Positions 36,790 to 49,165 of a DNA stretch of 64,000 bases are shown here, in pieces; positions within the stretch are counted from its first letter, which is position 1, and the number at the start of each line of letters is the position of its first letter. The notes under the pieces were generated by a model, which did no database searches, was not told the DNA's origin, and saw only the letters and a program-made list of their open reading frames with translations. The position numbers and the translations under genes were made by a program. The stretch is taken from NCBI GenBank assembly GCA_036362985.1, contig JAYGXS010000009.1, forward strand, positions 20,513,557 to 20,577,556, given 5' to 3'. This DNA is from Ligula intestinalis (taxonomy: Eukaryota; Platyhelminthes; Cestoda; Diphyllobothriidea; Diphyllobothriidae).

Positions 36790-37240
36790 ACGAGCTCCGA
36801 CCTTCATGCTGTCCGCGGATCGGCTGTGGCATCTCCGCTGTGGACGGCTAGCACATTTGTGTGCCATCTGTCGCCTGTCCATCTGTCATTGTCGCAACTA
36901 GGTTTGCGGGCACGGTCGAGTGACCACCGTATGACCTCCCCTCAGAACCGGATGCGCAGATCAGCTGGCGTTACATGTGTGGTGCCCGTTCGATTGTGCG
37001 CGCTCGTCGGTGGGTAGATGATTAAAATTGGTCGCGCGTGAGGTGATTAGTCCTCTGTGGGCACCCGCTAGTGTCCTCTGTCATCTACACGTCTGTTGTT
37101 GTCACTGTCAGGTCTGTGTGCGTGTCATTTAGTGTGCACTTGGCCAGCTGCTACCGTACGTCCTCTCGGGTGGCTGGACCAGATAGCCCTCAACGTGCGG
37201 ACCTCGGTCACATGTTTGGGCTCGTCGGTGGGTAGATGAC
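36790..37240. repeat. GC-rich degenerate tandem duplication, about 218-base period
   Basis: The block GCTCGTCGGTGGGTAGATGA at 37,002-37,021 recurs at 37,220-37,239. The sequence before each copy shares further words (ACCGTA.G, TCCTCTC or CTCCCCTC, ACATGTGTGG or ACATGTTTGG). Composition is much GC-richer than around it. It lies just past the 3' end of the minus-strand Penelope fragment, so it may be part of that element's tail. Confidence 0.5.
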
Positions 37241-37269
37241 GCACGTCGATCCTTTGGGCTGCAATTAAC

Positions 37270-37735
37270 TCTCCTCCCCTGCCGCAGCAGTGACTACTGT
37301 TAACGAAGCTGGAAGTCGTTTGCTAGCACTGGCGGCTTCGTTGGGTCTGATTGGAGCCATTTACGGAGGGCCTGATAGGCTGGATTTAAATCAATATTTC
37401 TGTTGATTGTTCCCCCTCCGATGCCCAACTTTCAAGCACCAATCTGGTCAGCTCGTCGTTGGATCGGCCAATGACTTTGGCGTTTTCGAAAGCAAAACTA
37501 TTTTGTTCCCATTCCATGTGACCGTGATGGTCTATCCTCGTGATTGACTGCAAGTTAGTGATCATGCAGTCTTGTGCAGAGGCGTTTACCCGCTTCACCA
37601 ACATGCCTCGAACTGCAGTCTTGGTACGGTATATATGTATATGAGAAGGTAAGACGATTACGGGAACTAAAGGTTTATTGTCCTGACGTTTCGGAATCAA
37701 ACCGGCTTCCATTGTGAAGGGCGGTAGCGCTTAAA
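37270..37735 (-). mobile_element. Penelope-like element, C-terminal end, frameshifted
   Basis: The minus-strand frame 37,712-37,386 contains the region after the GIY-YIG core: HHGHMEWEQNSFAFENAKV, then LVLESWASEG. It leaves frame there; one frame over, the DNA continues with TINRNIDLNPAYQALRKWL (about 37,415-37,360). The INRxID..PAY signature is characteristic of Penelope-like C-termini. The endonuclease core and RT are missing upstream. In their place, near 37,660-37,712, is the CGAAACGTC...AATAAACC motif seen also at 18.9 kb, suggesting a junction with a terminal repeat of another copy. A frameshift and missing domains make it inactive. Confidence 0.75.
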
Positions 37736-37839
37736 TAACCATGCTATTTTTAAGTACATTTATAGCTTAACGTCTGGCACACCACAACTAATTATATTAA
37801 CCACTGTGGGATGCTACCTGCAGCCAACCGATCTGGAAG

Positions 37840-38300
37840 AGGAAAAATTGTGTTCCGCTTCGCGCTGGAGCTCACAATTGGCGCCCGCGCAGGCAGTCCC
37901 ATAGCGACTAGGAGGAGAGGGTGGTATGGATCTGACGAAGCATAGGGAGACCGGAATAGCCATTTCTGGCTTGTTAGCCGTCATCAGCCAGCCATACCCA
38001 ATCTCAAGGATTGGAACTCCAAGATTTAAACCCGGAAGCTATGGTCATTGAGCGTAACACTCAACCATGGCTCTAAGGGCTCGTTGTTTTGTCGATTGAT
38101 ATCGATAATATAATGAATATACGGGCTTCGCCAATCGGGTGGACGAACAACTAAGTTCCGCTTCACGCCCGAGCTCACAATTAGAGCCTGCGCAGGTAGT
38201 CACATAGTGACTATGAGAATAGAATTAATGGTGCATCGTTAGAGTGTTCAGCTCAATGACCCAAGGTTCCACGTTCAAATACCGGGGGTTCCAACCCTCG
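37840..38300. repeat. Two tandem SINE-like copies
   Basis: A block starting GTTCCGCTTCGCGCTGGAGC (37,855) recurs diverged at 38,155 (GTTCCGCTTCACGCCCGAGC), followed in both by GAGCTCACAATT, GCGCAGG.AGTC and CATAG.GACTA. The first copy continues into the core TTTCTGGCTTGTTAGCCGTC and a tRNA-like B-box on the minus strand (ATTTAAACCC). The second instead continues into a plus-strand tRNA-like stretch at 38,228-38,285 (GCATCGTTAGAG and GTTCAAATACC). The arrangement suggests at least two insertions or a rearranged dimer. Confidence 0.55.
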
Positions 38301-41300
38301 AGATTGGTCTCCTTTTGTTTTATCAAATCCACTCATTATATATACTGCAACCTCCTGATTACGAAGTGGCCATGTCTACTACTGTCTTTGATAATAACTT
38401 CCAAATAGAATACGAAACCGCTGACTAATAAATTTCTTGTCCGGACGATCGAATTTACTTTTTATCAAAACTAAAACTCCCAGTGTACAAGATTTTTTCT
38501 CATCGATTGCGTACTCGTCATTGCAGCTGATATCGAATATGATCTTCCTCATCAATACCAATATTTTGTGTGTAACAATCCACGATCATTCGTTTGTTCA
38601 TTTGTTTTCACTTGGTGCATATCTTCAGTGATAAAATCGCCAAATGGTCAGATGAAACATAATCATTAAAAACAATGCCTATCAACCTCAAAGGCTCCGA
38701 AATAGATGACTTTAATATTGAGGCCAGTGGAATAAGTAAAAAAGTTAAAACTAGTGAAACGCATGCACAGTCCGAAAAGGTTTAATGATACTGCACTGAA
38801 AAGTGCTGAAACACGGCTCAGCTGACCAGTAACACATGAAATAGCAGCTCCGAACGCGTGTATGTGATCCTGAATCACTGAAGTTATAGGTGGACCAATC
38901 GCTGAATTTAGGCGTAGACGAGGCATGAATTTGGCAGTTCTTTGCTTTCCTACTCTCTCACTCTATGCTCCTGCATACCTGTCTCAACATAGACATTATG
39001 AGTTACTCGAACCTAAAGGTCACTGCTGAAAACCACTGATTGGGCAATCATAAGCAGATTCGATGCAGATGTTACTTTTTGCGGGGATTGGTGGCGCTCC
39101 GCTGGCAATCTAAGCTGCACCCGTCGGTGTCGTATACGCGCGAGCGTGTGAATCAGATACCTCGAGTGCAGAATCTGAAGCTGTTGGTTGCGTTCTAGGG
39201 CATTACGAAGGAGCCCACGCTAACGGTTGTTGGCCTCAGCCAAATTCAAGGCAGTTCAGTCGTATAGTCGATGAGCATGGCGTCACCGAGTAAGCACTTA
39301 TTCCCTTTCCTTCCATGTTATATAGACAACTTACCTTAACAGATAAGACGTGTCCACTGTCGTCCTGTCAAATTCGATGTCCTTTTATGCGTTAGCTGTG
39401 TAAGCTATGCTATTCTAAAAAAATGTTGACATATATATATATATATCCCCTTAAATGGTGAATGCATGAGTATGGTGCTTTATTTACCTCGCAAAGAAGC
39501 GGCATGGCCACGACTGTTGTCACAGTATCCACAGTTTGGAAATCAGCAGACGATACCATAAAATAACCATTATGCAATGCATGATGCTCTGCAAAATTTC
39601 AATCCATGATCTAGAATTTAAAATAACGTTTGTCCTACTACATCACAGACACACGTTAATAAGTTGGCATATTGCCAAAAATTTAATTTCCGCTGGCAGC
39701 CACAAGTGTTCTTAGCAAGGAGTAACTGGGTCAAAGTTGCTCTGCAGGGTTTCTGCTAAGTGAGCAGTGAATAGAGCGTGCTTCTTTCAAGACAAAGCAG
39801 ACAATTACGATTGGGAATGAAGCAAATCCAATGCGGTCTGTGATTATAGATAACAGTGCAAACTTTGAGGAGTTGAACGAAACATAATTCACAGTTTCTG
39901 TGACAGATAATTAATGAAGCTTCAGTAGGCAATCTAAGCTACATAGTGACAGATTACAACAATCGAACTTTATTTTTGGAACGGTACGATTTTCAGCCTT
40001 TGCGAGCGTGCCAACGACCATTTATTGGGCGTCAATATGAATGAGTTTTACAATAAAAGAAGTTTTGCCTTGCGTTTAGTACTTTCACAAAGTACTTTTG
40101 GCCAGTAAGACCTATTAGTGCATTCCACACACTCTAAAAGGTCTGGTATTATGGCCCGATATTTCAAAAGACCACTTTCTTTACGGCAAATCCTCGAAAA
40201 CTTGCCTAAGTGGCTTTGTCTTCGAGAGTTGGCAGGCATTAACAACCACAGTAGTGTAATGCAATTTGTAGTTTTACTATCTACCTTTTCACATGATCGT
40301 TTATGTATGAAAAAAAAATCCATCCAAACATTAAACGATTAAATATCCCTGAAACAGTGGATAGGTTGCGCTTGGTCTGAAATAGACAAACTTTTGACCT
40401 TTCAGATAAAAGGTGTCAATACTTTAAAAAAAATGGAAATGTCGGCTTTTTGGTTAGGTAATTTAACAGTTTGACATTTAAGATGGCACTCTCATCCACT
40501 GTTACTTTATCATACCACTGCGTTGCAGCCAACGACGTGTATGAAAAGTTGGTGCAAGTGAGGGGTATTTAGTAGATGTGCCTAGTGCCAAATGATCATA
40601 ACAAATTGCAGATACTTCTCCGCGCAGTGTTCAGGCTCTACGCATAGGCAATTCATGGGAAAAAAGTCATAAACAGGCCAATCAGCGCTTATAAGCATGC
40701 CATTGGATTATTTCCGTCCTGTCATGGGCAGGCATGTACTCTAAGTCAGAAACGAAGAGCAATTGATGCTTGTGTTATCATCAGACAGTCGTTTTTACTC
40801 TGTGAGTATACAAAACAGCTTTTTTCATAATTCACTAAGATATTTTGGTTCTATTTAGACTTAAGGTTCGCAGTTGAACGTAGCTGGTCTCGTTAACCTT
40901 TAGAATACACTGGAAGAAACTTTAGCTTGCATAGTGCATGTCAGATGGCAGGCAGACGCTGTGGCGAAACACTTTTCTAGGCATCATAAAATATCTCGAC
41001 AAAATTTAGAAACCAGTTTCACAATATTCAACGTTAGACCCCTGGTTATATGATCAAGAACGGGATTTTATTAGCTCATAAATATTTTAACTAAATTCTG
41101 AATTGTGTTTTTAATTTGAGAAAAAATAATACCTAAGTAGCACTGTCGTGCAGCATAAATACTAGTTAGTTCATTCGCATCTCAACGCTGACTTCCGAAA
41201 GATAAATAATTTCTGGCTGCCATGTGTTTAGTCTGAAAAGCTAAGCAGTTTGCATTTGTTGGATTGTTGCTCTACGTCCTTACATTTTCAATAGAAAACA

Positions 41301-41919
41301 AGCGCATAACACATTATTTGCTTCTTGATTAAAATTTGAATGAATTTAATGTAACTGTAATATCCTAGAAGCGTTTATTATAAACAATCTTTCCAAAATG
41401 GAAATGGTACATACATTCAACATAGGATTTGCCAAATCTCTAATGCTGTTTATAAGTTTAACCATATTTTCCATCTTTACTTCTCAATAGCATATGTACT
41501 AGCCTTTTTATCTAGGGAAAAAATTAGAGATGGAGTTTGGAAACCAAGGGCAAAATTAGGTCAGCCTAAAAATACTTGGGAATAAAGATATTTTTTCATA
41601 ACTCGAAACGTTTCCTTTATTTGATCATTTATTTCAAGAGAAAGGTAACACTTATCAAAAAATTTCAAATACCTTTTTATTGCGTCTTCTGGCAGGGCTT
41701 CAAATCAATGTGAAAATGTCATGCCATGCATATGCGGCTGATTGCACCTTTCATGAAACCTTACCTGAAATTCTGAACTATCTTTTTGATTTGAACTAAT
41801 AACAGAAGTGGGGTTTGAATAATACTTATAATTCGGACTTATATTAAAGTATTTCCATCACCTTAATATGTTGGCTTTTGATCGGGTTTCTTTTTGTAGA
41901 TAACAACGATTACTTAAAA
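38301..41919. other. No recognised gene; short (AT)n inside
   Basis: AT-rich. A short AT run lies at 39,430-39,446. A GC-richer part at 39,070-39,290 has no recognised content. Open frames at 40,048-40,342 overlap on both strands and show no motif. Confidence 0.4.
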
Positions 41920-42060
41920 ATATACCTTTTTATCATAGATTTTTACTGCTCTAAGTTAATCAAATATATTTTAAAGTACAAACGCACCAAAATGTTCTTC
42001 CTTGCATGCATTTGGTAGAATATTACGCTTTTTTGCATTATATACTTGACGAAAAGGTAT
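41920..42060 (+). repeat. Lone arm of the foldback element
   Basis: Resembles the inner half of the foldback left arm: CCTTTTTATCATAGATTTTTACTG-type sequence, then TCAAATATATTTTA, a gap, and TGGTAGAATATTACGC. In the full elements the corresponding words are TTTTTATCATTGATTTTGAC, TTCAAATATA and AGCAAATTACGC. Divergence is higher than between the two full copies. Confidence 0.45.
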
Positions 42061-45000
42061 ATTACGGTTTTAAAAACATTTCTTATCATAAAAATTTTTA
42101 TAAGTGTAAAATTTTCTTACATTATACATCATATTCATTAATATACTTGTGTTATCTTCAAAACATACAAGATGATTCACATCAAGGTTTAATAAGAATT
42201 ATATTACCTCTTTCTCAAATACTACGGGAGTATGTTCTTTCGCCTAGACAAAAAGCATTCATAATGCAGTTTGAAAAAGTTTGGATTTGAGTGTAACGAC
42301 TGTTTGGGTTCACAATGATTAGACAACGTAGAAAAGTGTTTTTATAACAGCAAGATTGCCTTTCTTCAAACACAGAGTTTGAATGGATATCATATCCTAC
42401 AAACTAGTTTTTTCCATGCCTCCTGTATGAGTTTCTGAATCTATAAGTGCAGTGAAAAACAAAGCAAAAATGTATATTAATTAAGCATGCACACATACAT
42501 AAAATGAGTTGAGCAAGCGGTCAGAAAAATGCTTGATGAAAAGCCCGTATTGCAGTGTCTGAAATATCTTCAGATAAACCCGAAGGACACATAATCTTAC
42601 AATCTACTCTTAATAAGTCGATCGAACCGACAGCATATTTCACGATGTCGGTTGACAATTTATCAAATAGGATATCTTCTGTAGTATTTTGCTTTACAGA
42701 GATTAGTCGACTTCGAATCCGACATTAACGTAGGTTTTCAAAAGTCGACATACTGGCACTACCAAAAAACGTTTTGGGCTGTATAAAGAATAATAAACAA
42801 CTCAATTTTAGAAGTATTTTAATGGAAAACAATATTTCTGAATTTCGGTTAAAATTTTTTTAGTAATAGAAAATCTACCCTTCAGTACAACTGAACCCCA
42901 AAAAGTAGGTATTCAATTGGCTAACTGAACAGATTATCTTTGCAACGTTAAACACATCGGCAGGTTTCGATCTCGTAACAGCAAGGTGCAGTTCGAAGTA
43001 GGAACATGGCAGTCTCGGGGTTGGAGCCGCAAAAATTTGACTGAAAGGAGTGCTGTCCAAACATGGACCTCGCTCGATGCCAAATCTCCAATCAACCCAC
43101 TTATTCAAATATATCATAGAGCTCTACTCAATTAGTTTCGTCATAATCCATCTTTTTCTCCAGAAAGCCCGCAAGGAATGATAATTTCATATCTTTTCTG
43201 TAGGAAACTAGATTGTGTTTTGGGGTGCAATTCTGCGGGGTTTTTGAACACTCGCACGTTTTTCTTCTTTTTGGTGATGAGTACTGTCCACAACCTGCAG
43301 TGCAATGCACATATACGCTAAGATATTATGAATTATTATAAAGATTCCTTAGTTAGAAAACGTATCAGAACATCTTTTGAAATATTAATTTTTTATTAAC
43401 TATCGCCTTTTTGCATCTGGCAGATACTTGGTTTGATGCTTGGTCTACAATAATGACCAGTAGGAAAAAAATATTCAGTCATTGATTAACAAATATTTAA
43501 ATTTTCGTGGCATTGTCTGTGAAGCCTATTTAAAAATATCTCTCAGTATTTTTCTTGTTCCTATAAACAATAAAAGCGAATAGGTTTGACCTGACTAATC
43601 GAACGCCAACGAGTTCCGTTGACCACTGGTGCGTAGTGCTCAAAGAAAGCACGCGTGATCGCCAAGTGACGTTTTAAAGGGCTGCGATTTAAAGAGTGTT
43701 ATTCTCGTAAAATTGATTGGCTACAACTTCTATCAAATTGAGCCATAAGTTTTGGACAACTGGTGTATTAAGTTGTATCGCATTCTTGTTTTAATTTTGT
43801 AGCCGGTATAAGGATGGGACAAATAACTTGGCACTCTGTCATTCGGCTCCCATGCGTTATTTCTACTCCAAAAATAATTGCGCATACATGTAGGCATAGA
43901 TGAAACCAACTTTAAAGGCTTCTATTTTAAATCGGGTAAAAAAACCAATGGAACATGAACTGAGAAATAGAGTGACCACCCACCGAAAACGTAACCGCAT
44001 TTTATTTTATTCAACGTACAACATTGAAATTTTCAAGCCGAAGTATGACACCCCGTAAATGTTAGCGAGTAGATCGCTAACTAGTAGTGAATTTTTACCA
44101 TGGCTTTTCAGCAGCTGCCTACACACCCAATCGACTATGACTACTTTTACTTAGTAAGACTCTGATTATAATCATTTGCGAATTGGATAAAAGAGACAGG
44201 CAGGCTTGATTTTGAAAAAAATCATTCAAAAATGTTTAGCAAATAAACTTTCTCCATTCACAGGGAACAAACTTTGGCGCACAAAAAGTAATTCATAATC
44301 CCAAGTGACTGCAATTTTCGACATCATAGATAAATAGCCCAGGAACAGTCGTCCAATATAGGCTCAATTAAATTGCTTCCAAAACAGCGCTAGCGTTGTG
44401 ACTTCGTGTCCTCATGACCTCACTGTATTGCGAATAAACGAAAAAAGAAGAAAAAACCGTTTATAATGGGCCATGTAGGCCAACCGACGTGCATATGAGA
44501 AGATAAACATGCCAAATAAAATGGCGACTCAAACTAAAATCCCGCATAAAAGAACCAGTGATCCCCACACACCGACTGTGTTTACTTGGTCTTGAGTGCT
44601 AACCTAACTCAAACTACTCTGTAGCGTTCGCAGTTTAAAATCTAAAGTTGAAGCATCCTCCCGCTCTGCTGGGGTCGCTTTGCCTGCTCACACAGTACCT
44701 GCATGGAAAGACACACACAGAGACACACACACGCGTGCGATCGTTAGGCGATGACGCATTAGGCTGAATCTCGCTAATTGCATAAGAAATGAGTCCTTCA
44801 CACTTGTTTAGGAAGGGCAGCAACATGTGACAACAACGGGACTGCCTTTAGCACATTACTGCTTCCACATAAATGCTAATCCACTCGTCCTTTAGCCAAA
44901 TTTTTGCTTCTCATTTAGTATGCAAGAGACGCCACAAACAAAAAGGGATGCCAACGGTCTGCATTTAAACCCACCTGGTTCGGAGTCCCACCTTGCTGCT

Positions 45001-45399
45001 TTCGAGGCACACATATTTGAAGATTGGGAATACGGGGATACCTTTAGATTGTAAAAAATGTAGCTTCTGTTGGGTTGTTGCTGACCGCGGAAGGACAGTC
45101 CATCGCGCAAGGCCTGAAAACGGCAGCCATTAATTTTTTTGCATAATTTTATCCTCAAGAACGCCTGCGGCGGATGTTAAAGGTCAGACCTAATTCGTAA
45201 AAGTTCTGTGAATATTCCAGTGATTAATTTGAAAAGTTGTGGGCATTGATCAGGGGCCTGGTAGGTGTAGCCATAATCACTGCTGTTTGTACGGAACCAC
45301 CGACAGTCACTAGGGGGTGAGAGCGATGTGCGATGGCCTCCCAGCGTCGGGATTGGCCAAGGAAGTGGAAGGGCTTATGTCAGCGTATTAAGACCACAC
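42061..45399. other. No recognised gene
   Basis: AT-rich DNA without supported coding or repeats. A short imperfect CA run occurs near 44,710-44,735. A tRNA B-box-like word near 42,965-42,980 (minus) is too isolated to call. Confidence 0.4.
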
Positions 45400-45800
45400 A
45401 ACACAGGATTTGCTAGCTGCAAAGCGACTGGTTCGACTGTTGCATGCCTTCGGTGGCGTAGAGCCTTGAAAACGTTAGCTGGTGTCCGGTGGACAAACTG
45501 AAAGGCTTCATTAGTATCGAATCGATGATACGACTGACAAGGCATGTGATAATAGAACTCGAGATCGATTAAGTTTCAGCTTTACTTAACCAGATCGATA
45601 TGTGCTTAAGTACCCTCTTTTCCAGGTGCCTCATTGTTCGGCCGATGTATCCTGTTCTGCAAGAGCATGTGAGGGTGTAGACGCACGTGTATTTGACATT
45701 TAACGGGAGTCGGTCTTTATCCCCAATCGTAGGAGGGGAGAGTTCGTGAAGAACACCCGTTAGCGCGCCGCAGAAAAGTGGTTGCAATCGCAGTCTTCAG
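45400..45800 (-). mobile_element. Penelope-like element, GIY-YIG domain and C-terminus
   Basis: The frame 45,787-45,569 (minus) opens in the linker and carries the GIY-YIG endonuclease core as VYTLTCSCRTGYIGRTMRHL, with the Arg/His helix EKRVLKHI after it. Past a TAA, another frame continues with NEAFQFVHRTPANVFKALR and LANPVLCGLNTL down to about 45,405, resembling C-terminal extensions of some Penelope-like proteins. This core keeps Y-I-G and Arg, unlike the copy at 4.7 kb, so it belongs to another lineage or a better-kept copy. RT is missing. Stop and frame change show decay. Confidence 0.72.
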
Positions 45801-46539
45801 GCATTATTTAACTAACTCGCTTTTGTATCGCCGAAGAAACGCAGTCTTACAAACGCGTTTTTTTCTGTGGTTAAGTTGACAGGCTTTTTTGTGCGTTCGC
45901 CAAAAACCCAAGACAAGTCAAACATTCAATATTTAATAAGACAGCATTCACGACCTACGGATACACTCCCAGAGCCCAAAGTGTTCGCTGGGTATTTCCT
46001 TCTCAGTATTCAGCCCGTAGTAGGCAAGCGCAATAATACAGCCATTGGCAATTTCATCAGCAACTTTGCAGCACAGCTCTTAACCTAAAAACCCGACACG
46101 TGTTTGGCCGATATTCGGCCACTTCATGGCAAAGCTGCGAGAGGGTGAGTACATTAGCGGGTCCCGAGTATTGCATGTGAGACTTCTGGTAAATACTGAA
46201 GTTTTTAAATTGTTGGTTTTTAAAAGACATTCATTCCAAACTTGCAGCTTATCATTTTTTTGCAGTCTTTTAGCCGTAGACCAAAATTTTATCCTAATAT
46301 TTGGGCCGACATCTATCTGCTACTGCGGGAATACGGAGTTATATTCCGAAACTGCTAACAGACAATCAGTAATTTAACTTACCCGCCTTGAGTTGCAAAG
46401 AGAACAAAAGTGCGATCACTGGAATAGCACTGGTAGAGAAGAGTATTATGCGGCCCTCGCCTCTTTCACTGTTCTTTTATATGTTCATAATTTCGATCTA
46501 CACGCATTCACGGACAACAAATCTCAGTAAAAAAATGAC
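45801..46539. other. No recognised gene
   Basis: Short gap between two Penelope remnants on opposite strands. The frames at 45,867-46,377 show no clear motif; parts could belong to either element. Confidence 0.35.
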
Positions 46540-46910
46540 AATTTATCTGAAGTGGCTATTTATAGCCTTGATACAGGACACGGCTTCGCCAACGACAATA
46601 CGCGCATCGTCGAAGTTTGCACCTACAAAAAGGCCGAGAATATTTTGAGGCCATGCACTCCCACGATTCATGCATCAACCGCCACAGAGAGGTACATGGA
46701 ATTTATAAAAATCCCAAAGAAAGTTGAAAGAGACGAGAGCCGCAGGATGCAGACGGACAGAAGTCACAACTACCAATCAGCTCTCACGCCATATGACAAT
46801 TGATTATTTCTGCACGTTTGAGAGCTTAGTTGTCTATTGCACATTTTCGCTTGTCCGAAGATGAGCTGGGGAACCAGTCTTGGAAACGCAGTGACTAAAT
46901 TTAACCCTTT
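46540..46910 (+). mobile_element. Penelope-like element, C-terminal end
   Basis: The frame from 46,552 starts in the segment after the GIY-YIG core (LDTGHGFANDNTRIVEV), a form typical of this family. One frame over, near 46,645-46,710, the DNA reads EAMHSHDSCINRHREV with the diagnostic INRH motif. About 150 bases further is GAAGATGAGCTGGGGAACCA with GAAACGCAG, like the 3' tail motif of such elements. RT and the catalytic core are absent. The frame change marks it as dead. Confidence 0.65.
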
Positions 46911-49070
46911 ATATCCCAAAAGTATCTTTTCTTAATGTTATATAGAGTGTTTTGTTGCTGTTTCAATAGATGTGTTTTTCTTGATTTCTAATCAGAAATT
47001 GAGTATAGACAGCTTGAGTTATTTATTGCAAAGCTTCTCCCGTAGTGCCCAATGTAAAACTTACCCTGGAACTGCTATCTCATGAAATTATGACTAGAAG
47101 TCTACAATGAATGTTCGTTTGGAGAGGATTCTTCAGCGCATTCCTCGATCATGTCACTAATGACAAGAGGCTGAGTTCAACCATGATTTTATTTCTTCGC
47201 TTGAAAGAGTGCATTGCCGATCTTGTACAGATTTTCTAGCCAACTAGGCACTCTTCGGATGTTATGAATGTAAAATGGATCTTTCGATTTTGAATAAACT
47301 GTTTACAGTAATTTCGAACTCCAGTTGTCATTGCAGTGTTATGCATGGATTTTCACCTTCCAGTTCTATTAATTTTGCCAGAACAGAATCTTCGATTTAG
47401 GGAATTTATTTGGAAACAAGTGATCACGTTCTTCCACAATTATAGGATAGGTAAGCTTAATAGAGGATCGGGAATAAGTAGTTATGAACTTGCATTTAAC
47501 GACCTTAGGTACCTACATAATTGGAAAATTATTCACATCGAAAGGTACATTTTCTGCAAAAATGAAGTTTGAAGATGAAGTACATGAGAACTAAATGAGT
47601 ATGTATGTCTGAATTAATGTGGTAGCGGAAATTACAGAGAACAATGCCGACTGCTCATATAGTCATGTTTTATAAAGTGCCGTTTTTCCGGCAACCAAAC
47701 TATTGCTACATCAAATCTGACCTCCTGTCATTACTGAAACCTTTTCCCTTATACCATTGTTTAATTATTTCTACATGAACAAACGTTTTCAAATGTCTAT
47801 TTCATATGCAATGAGGCAGTGAATAGGGTGTATTTACTGCCAAAAGCCAGTGACGATGTAAAAAATATAATTTTCTTAGGGGCTCGCTTAAGCTGTTTTT
47901 CCGTCATTATCTTCAACGGAAGTGTGGGTCTCATTACAAAAACGGACAAAAAAGTAAGCATTAAAACACACTCCATGTAGACGGTGAGGCTGAATGTATT
48001 TGTCACTAACGCAAAGCTGCTCAATAAAGACAGAAGATGGACAAATTGTATTTCTGCCGTACACACAAATAAATCCACTGCTCAAACATGCCACCAAGTG
48101 TTAAATTCGGCCGTTATGTAAGACAGCAACTGTCTCAGGAATTAACAGCAACTTATGAAAAACAACGTTTTTAAAAATGCTGATATCGTAAAACAAGTTT
48201 AACTTCAACTGCTGCCAATTGTCAGTATTCAATTGAAAATATGAAAAAAATAAGGGCAGCCAGAGGACCTAATGGTTGCTCTCACAGAGGTGAGAGCTAG
48301 ATAACGAGCAAGTTGGGTGTATAATGGTAGTTTAGGTTATAACGTGTGCATAAATGCTGAGCAGACGTTGTTTGAAAAGTCGTTAAAAATGTTTTCTGAC
48401 AAGCAATGTACTTTAACGGCTGCCTATTATGACAGGCAGTTCAACGTGCCTGGATTCCTAAAACCAAGACGCACAAGCATATCTGTCAAAACTAATCCCA
48501 ATTTTTTTATCTGCACGTTATACTGCACTTTTCTCTTCGGAAATCTCCAGGGCCCCGCGCTCTACATGCTTAGTGACTTAGCTCCAACTTGGCATTTGTA
48601 AGGCAGGAAAACAACTGTAGTCTCGTGCACATCAATGTTCTCAATGTCTGCAAACCCTGAACAAATTTCCAACTAGGCAACGAAGACAGTCCCTCCTATC
48701 TGTTAGAAAACAACGCCCTGCTAACTAGGTTGGATAAACCACGACACATACGTTTAAATAGAAGTACTGATGAGGAAGAATTTGGCATTATTAGCTTAAA
48801 AGTAATCACAATTTACACATAACGTTTCTGAATTTGTCAATACAAGTCACTCATGGCATTTTTGTAATTCTGCACTAAACAGGAACTCCTTGATTTAATG
48901 CTTACCATAGTTGCCTGCTGGCTATAGCTCCAGACTTATCGAGGTAACATCTAGGGGGCAGGGAGGGGGGTAATTGTGCAACTTTTAGACTGAAGTCTGT
49001 TTGCAGGTATTTGCAAAAAATTGAGTCCCGAACGGTAGAAGTTCAAGACAATTTGCTGCAAACCCAAAAC
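46911..49070. other. No recognised gene
   Basis: AT-rich. Open frames at 47,797-48,097 and 48,317-48,601 are not recognisable. A small G-rich stretch lies at 48,955-48,970. Confidence 0.4.
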
Positions 49071-49074
49071 CTTG

Positions 49075-49165
49075 GCGGCCTCGTTGGGATTCGAATCCAG
49101 AAAAGCAAGGTGAAGGCGTTAGTACAACCAACACTCCCTCCAACTGAACTATGCGAGCTCCACCG
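49075..49165 (-). repeat. tRNA-like sequence, SINE head or tRNA pseudogene
   Basis: On the minus strand the stretch has an A-box-like TAGTTCAGTTGGAGGGAGTG and, about 45 bases on, a B-box-like GGATTCGAATCCC. Spacing fits a tRNA gene with internal RNA polymerase III promoter. The acceptor and T stems do not pair well, so it is not a functional tRNA; a SINE head or decayed tRNA copy is more likely. A second tRNA-like T-arm (GTGGGTTTTGAATCCCAC) lies on the plus strand at 49,388-49,405. Confidence 0.5.

Noticed and set aside
36428..36791. Minus-strand proteins with a YI-repeat
   Set aside because: They are translations of the (AT)n microsatellite.
49075..49165. A functional tRNA gene
   Set aside because: A- and B-box-like words are present but the T and acceptor stems pair poorly; SINE head or pseudogene fits better.
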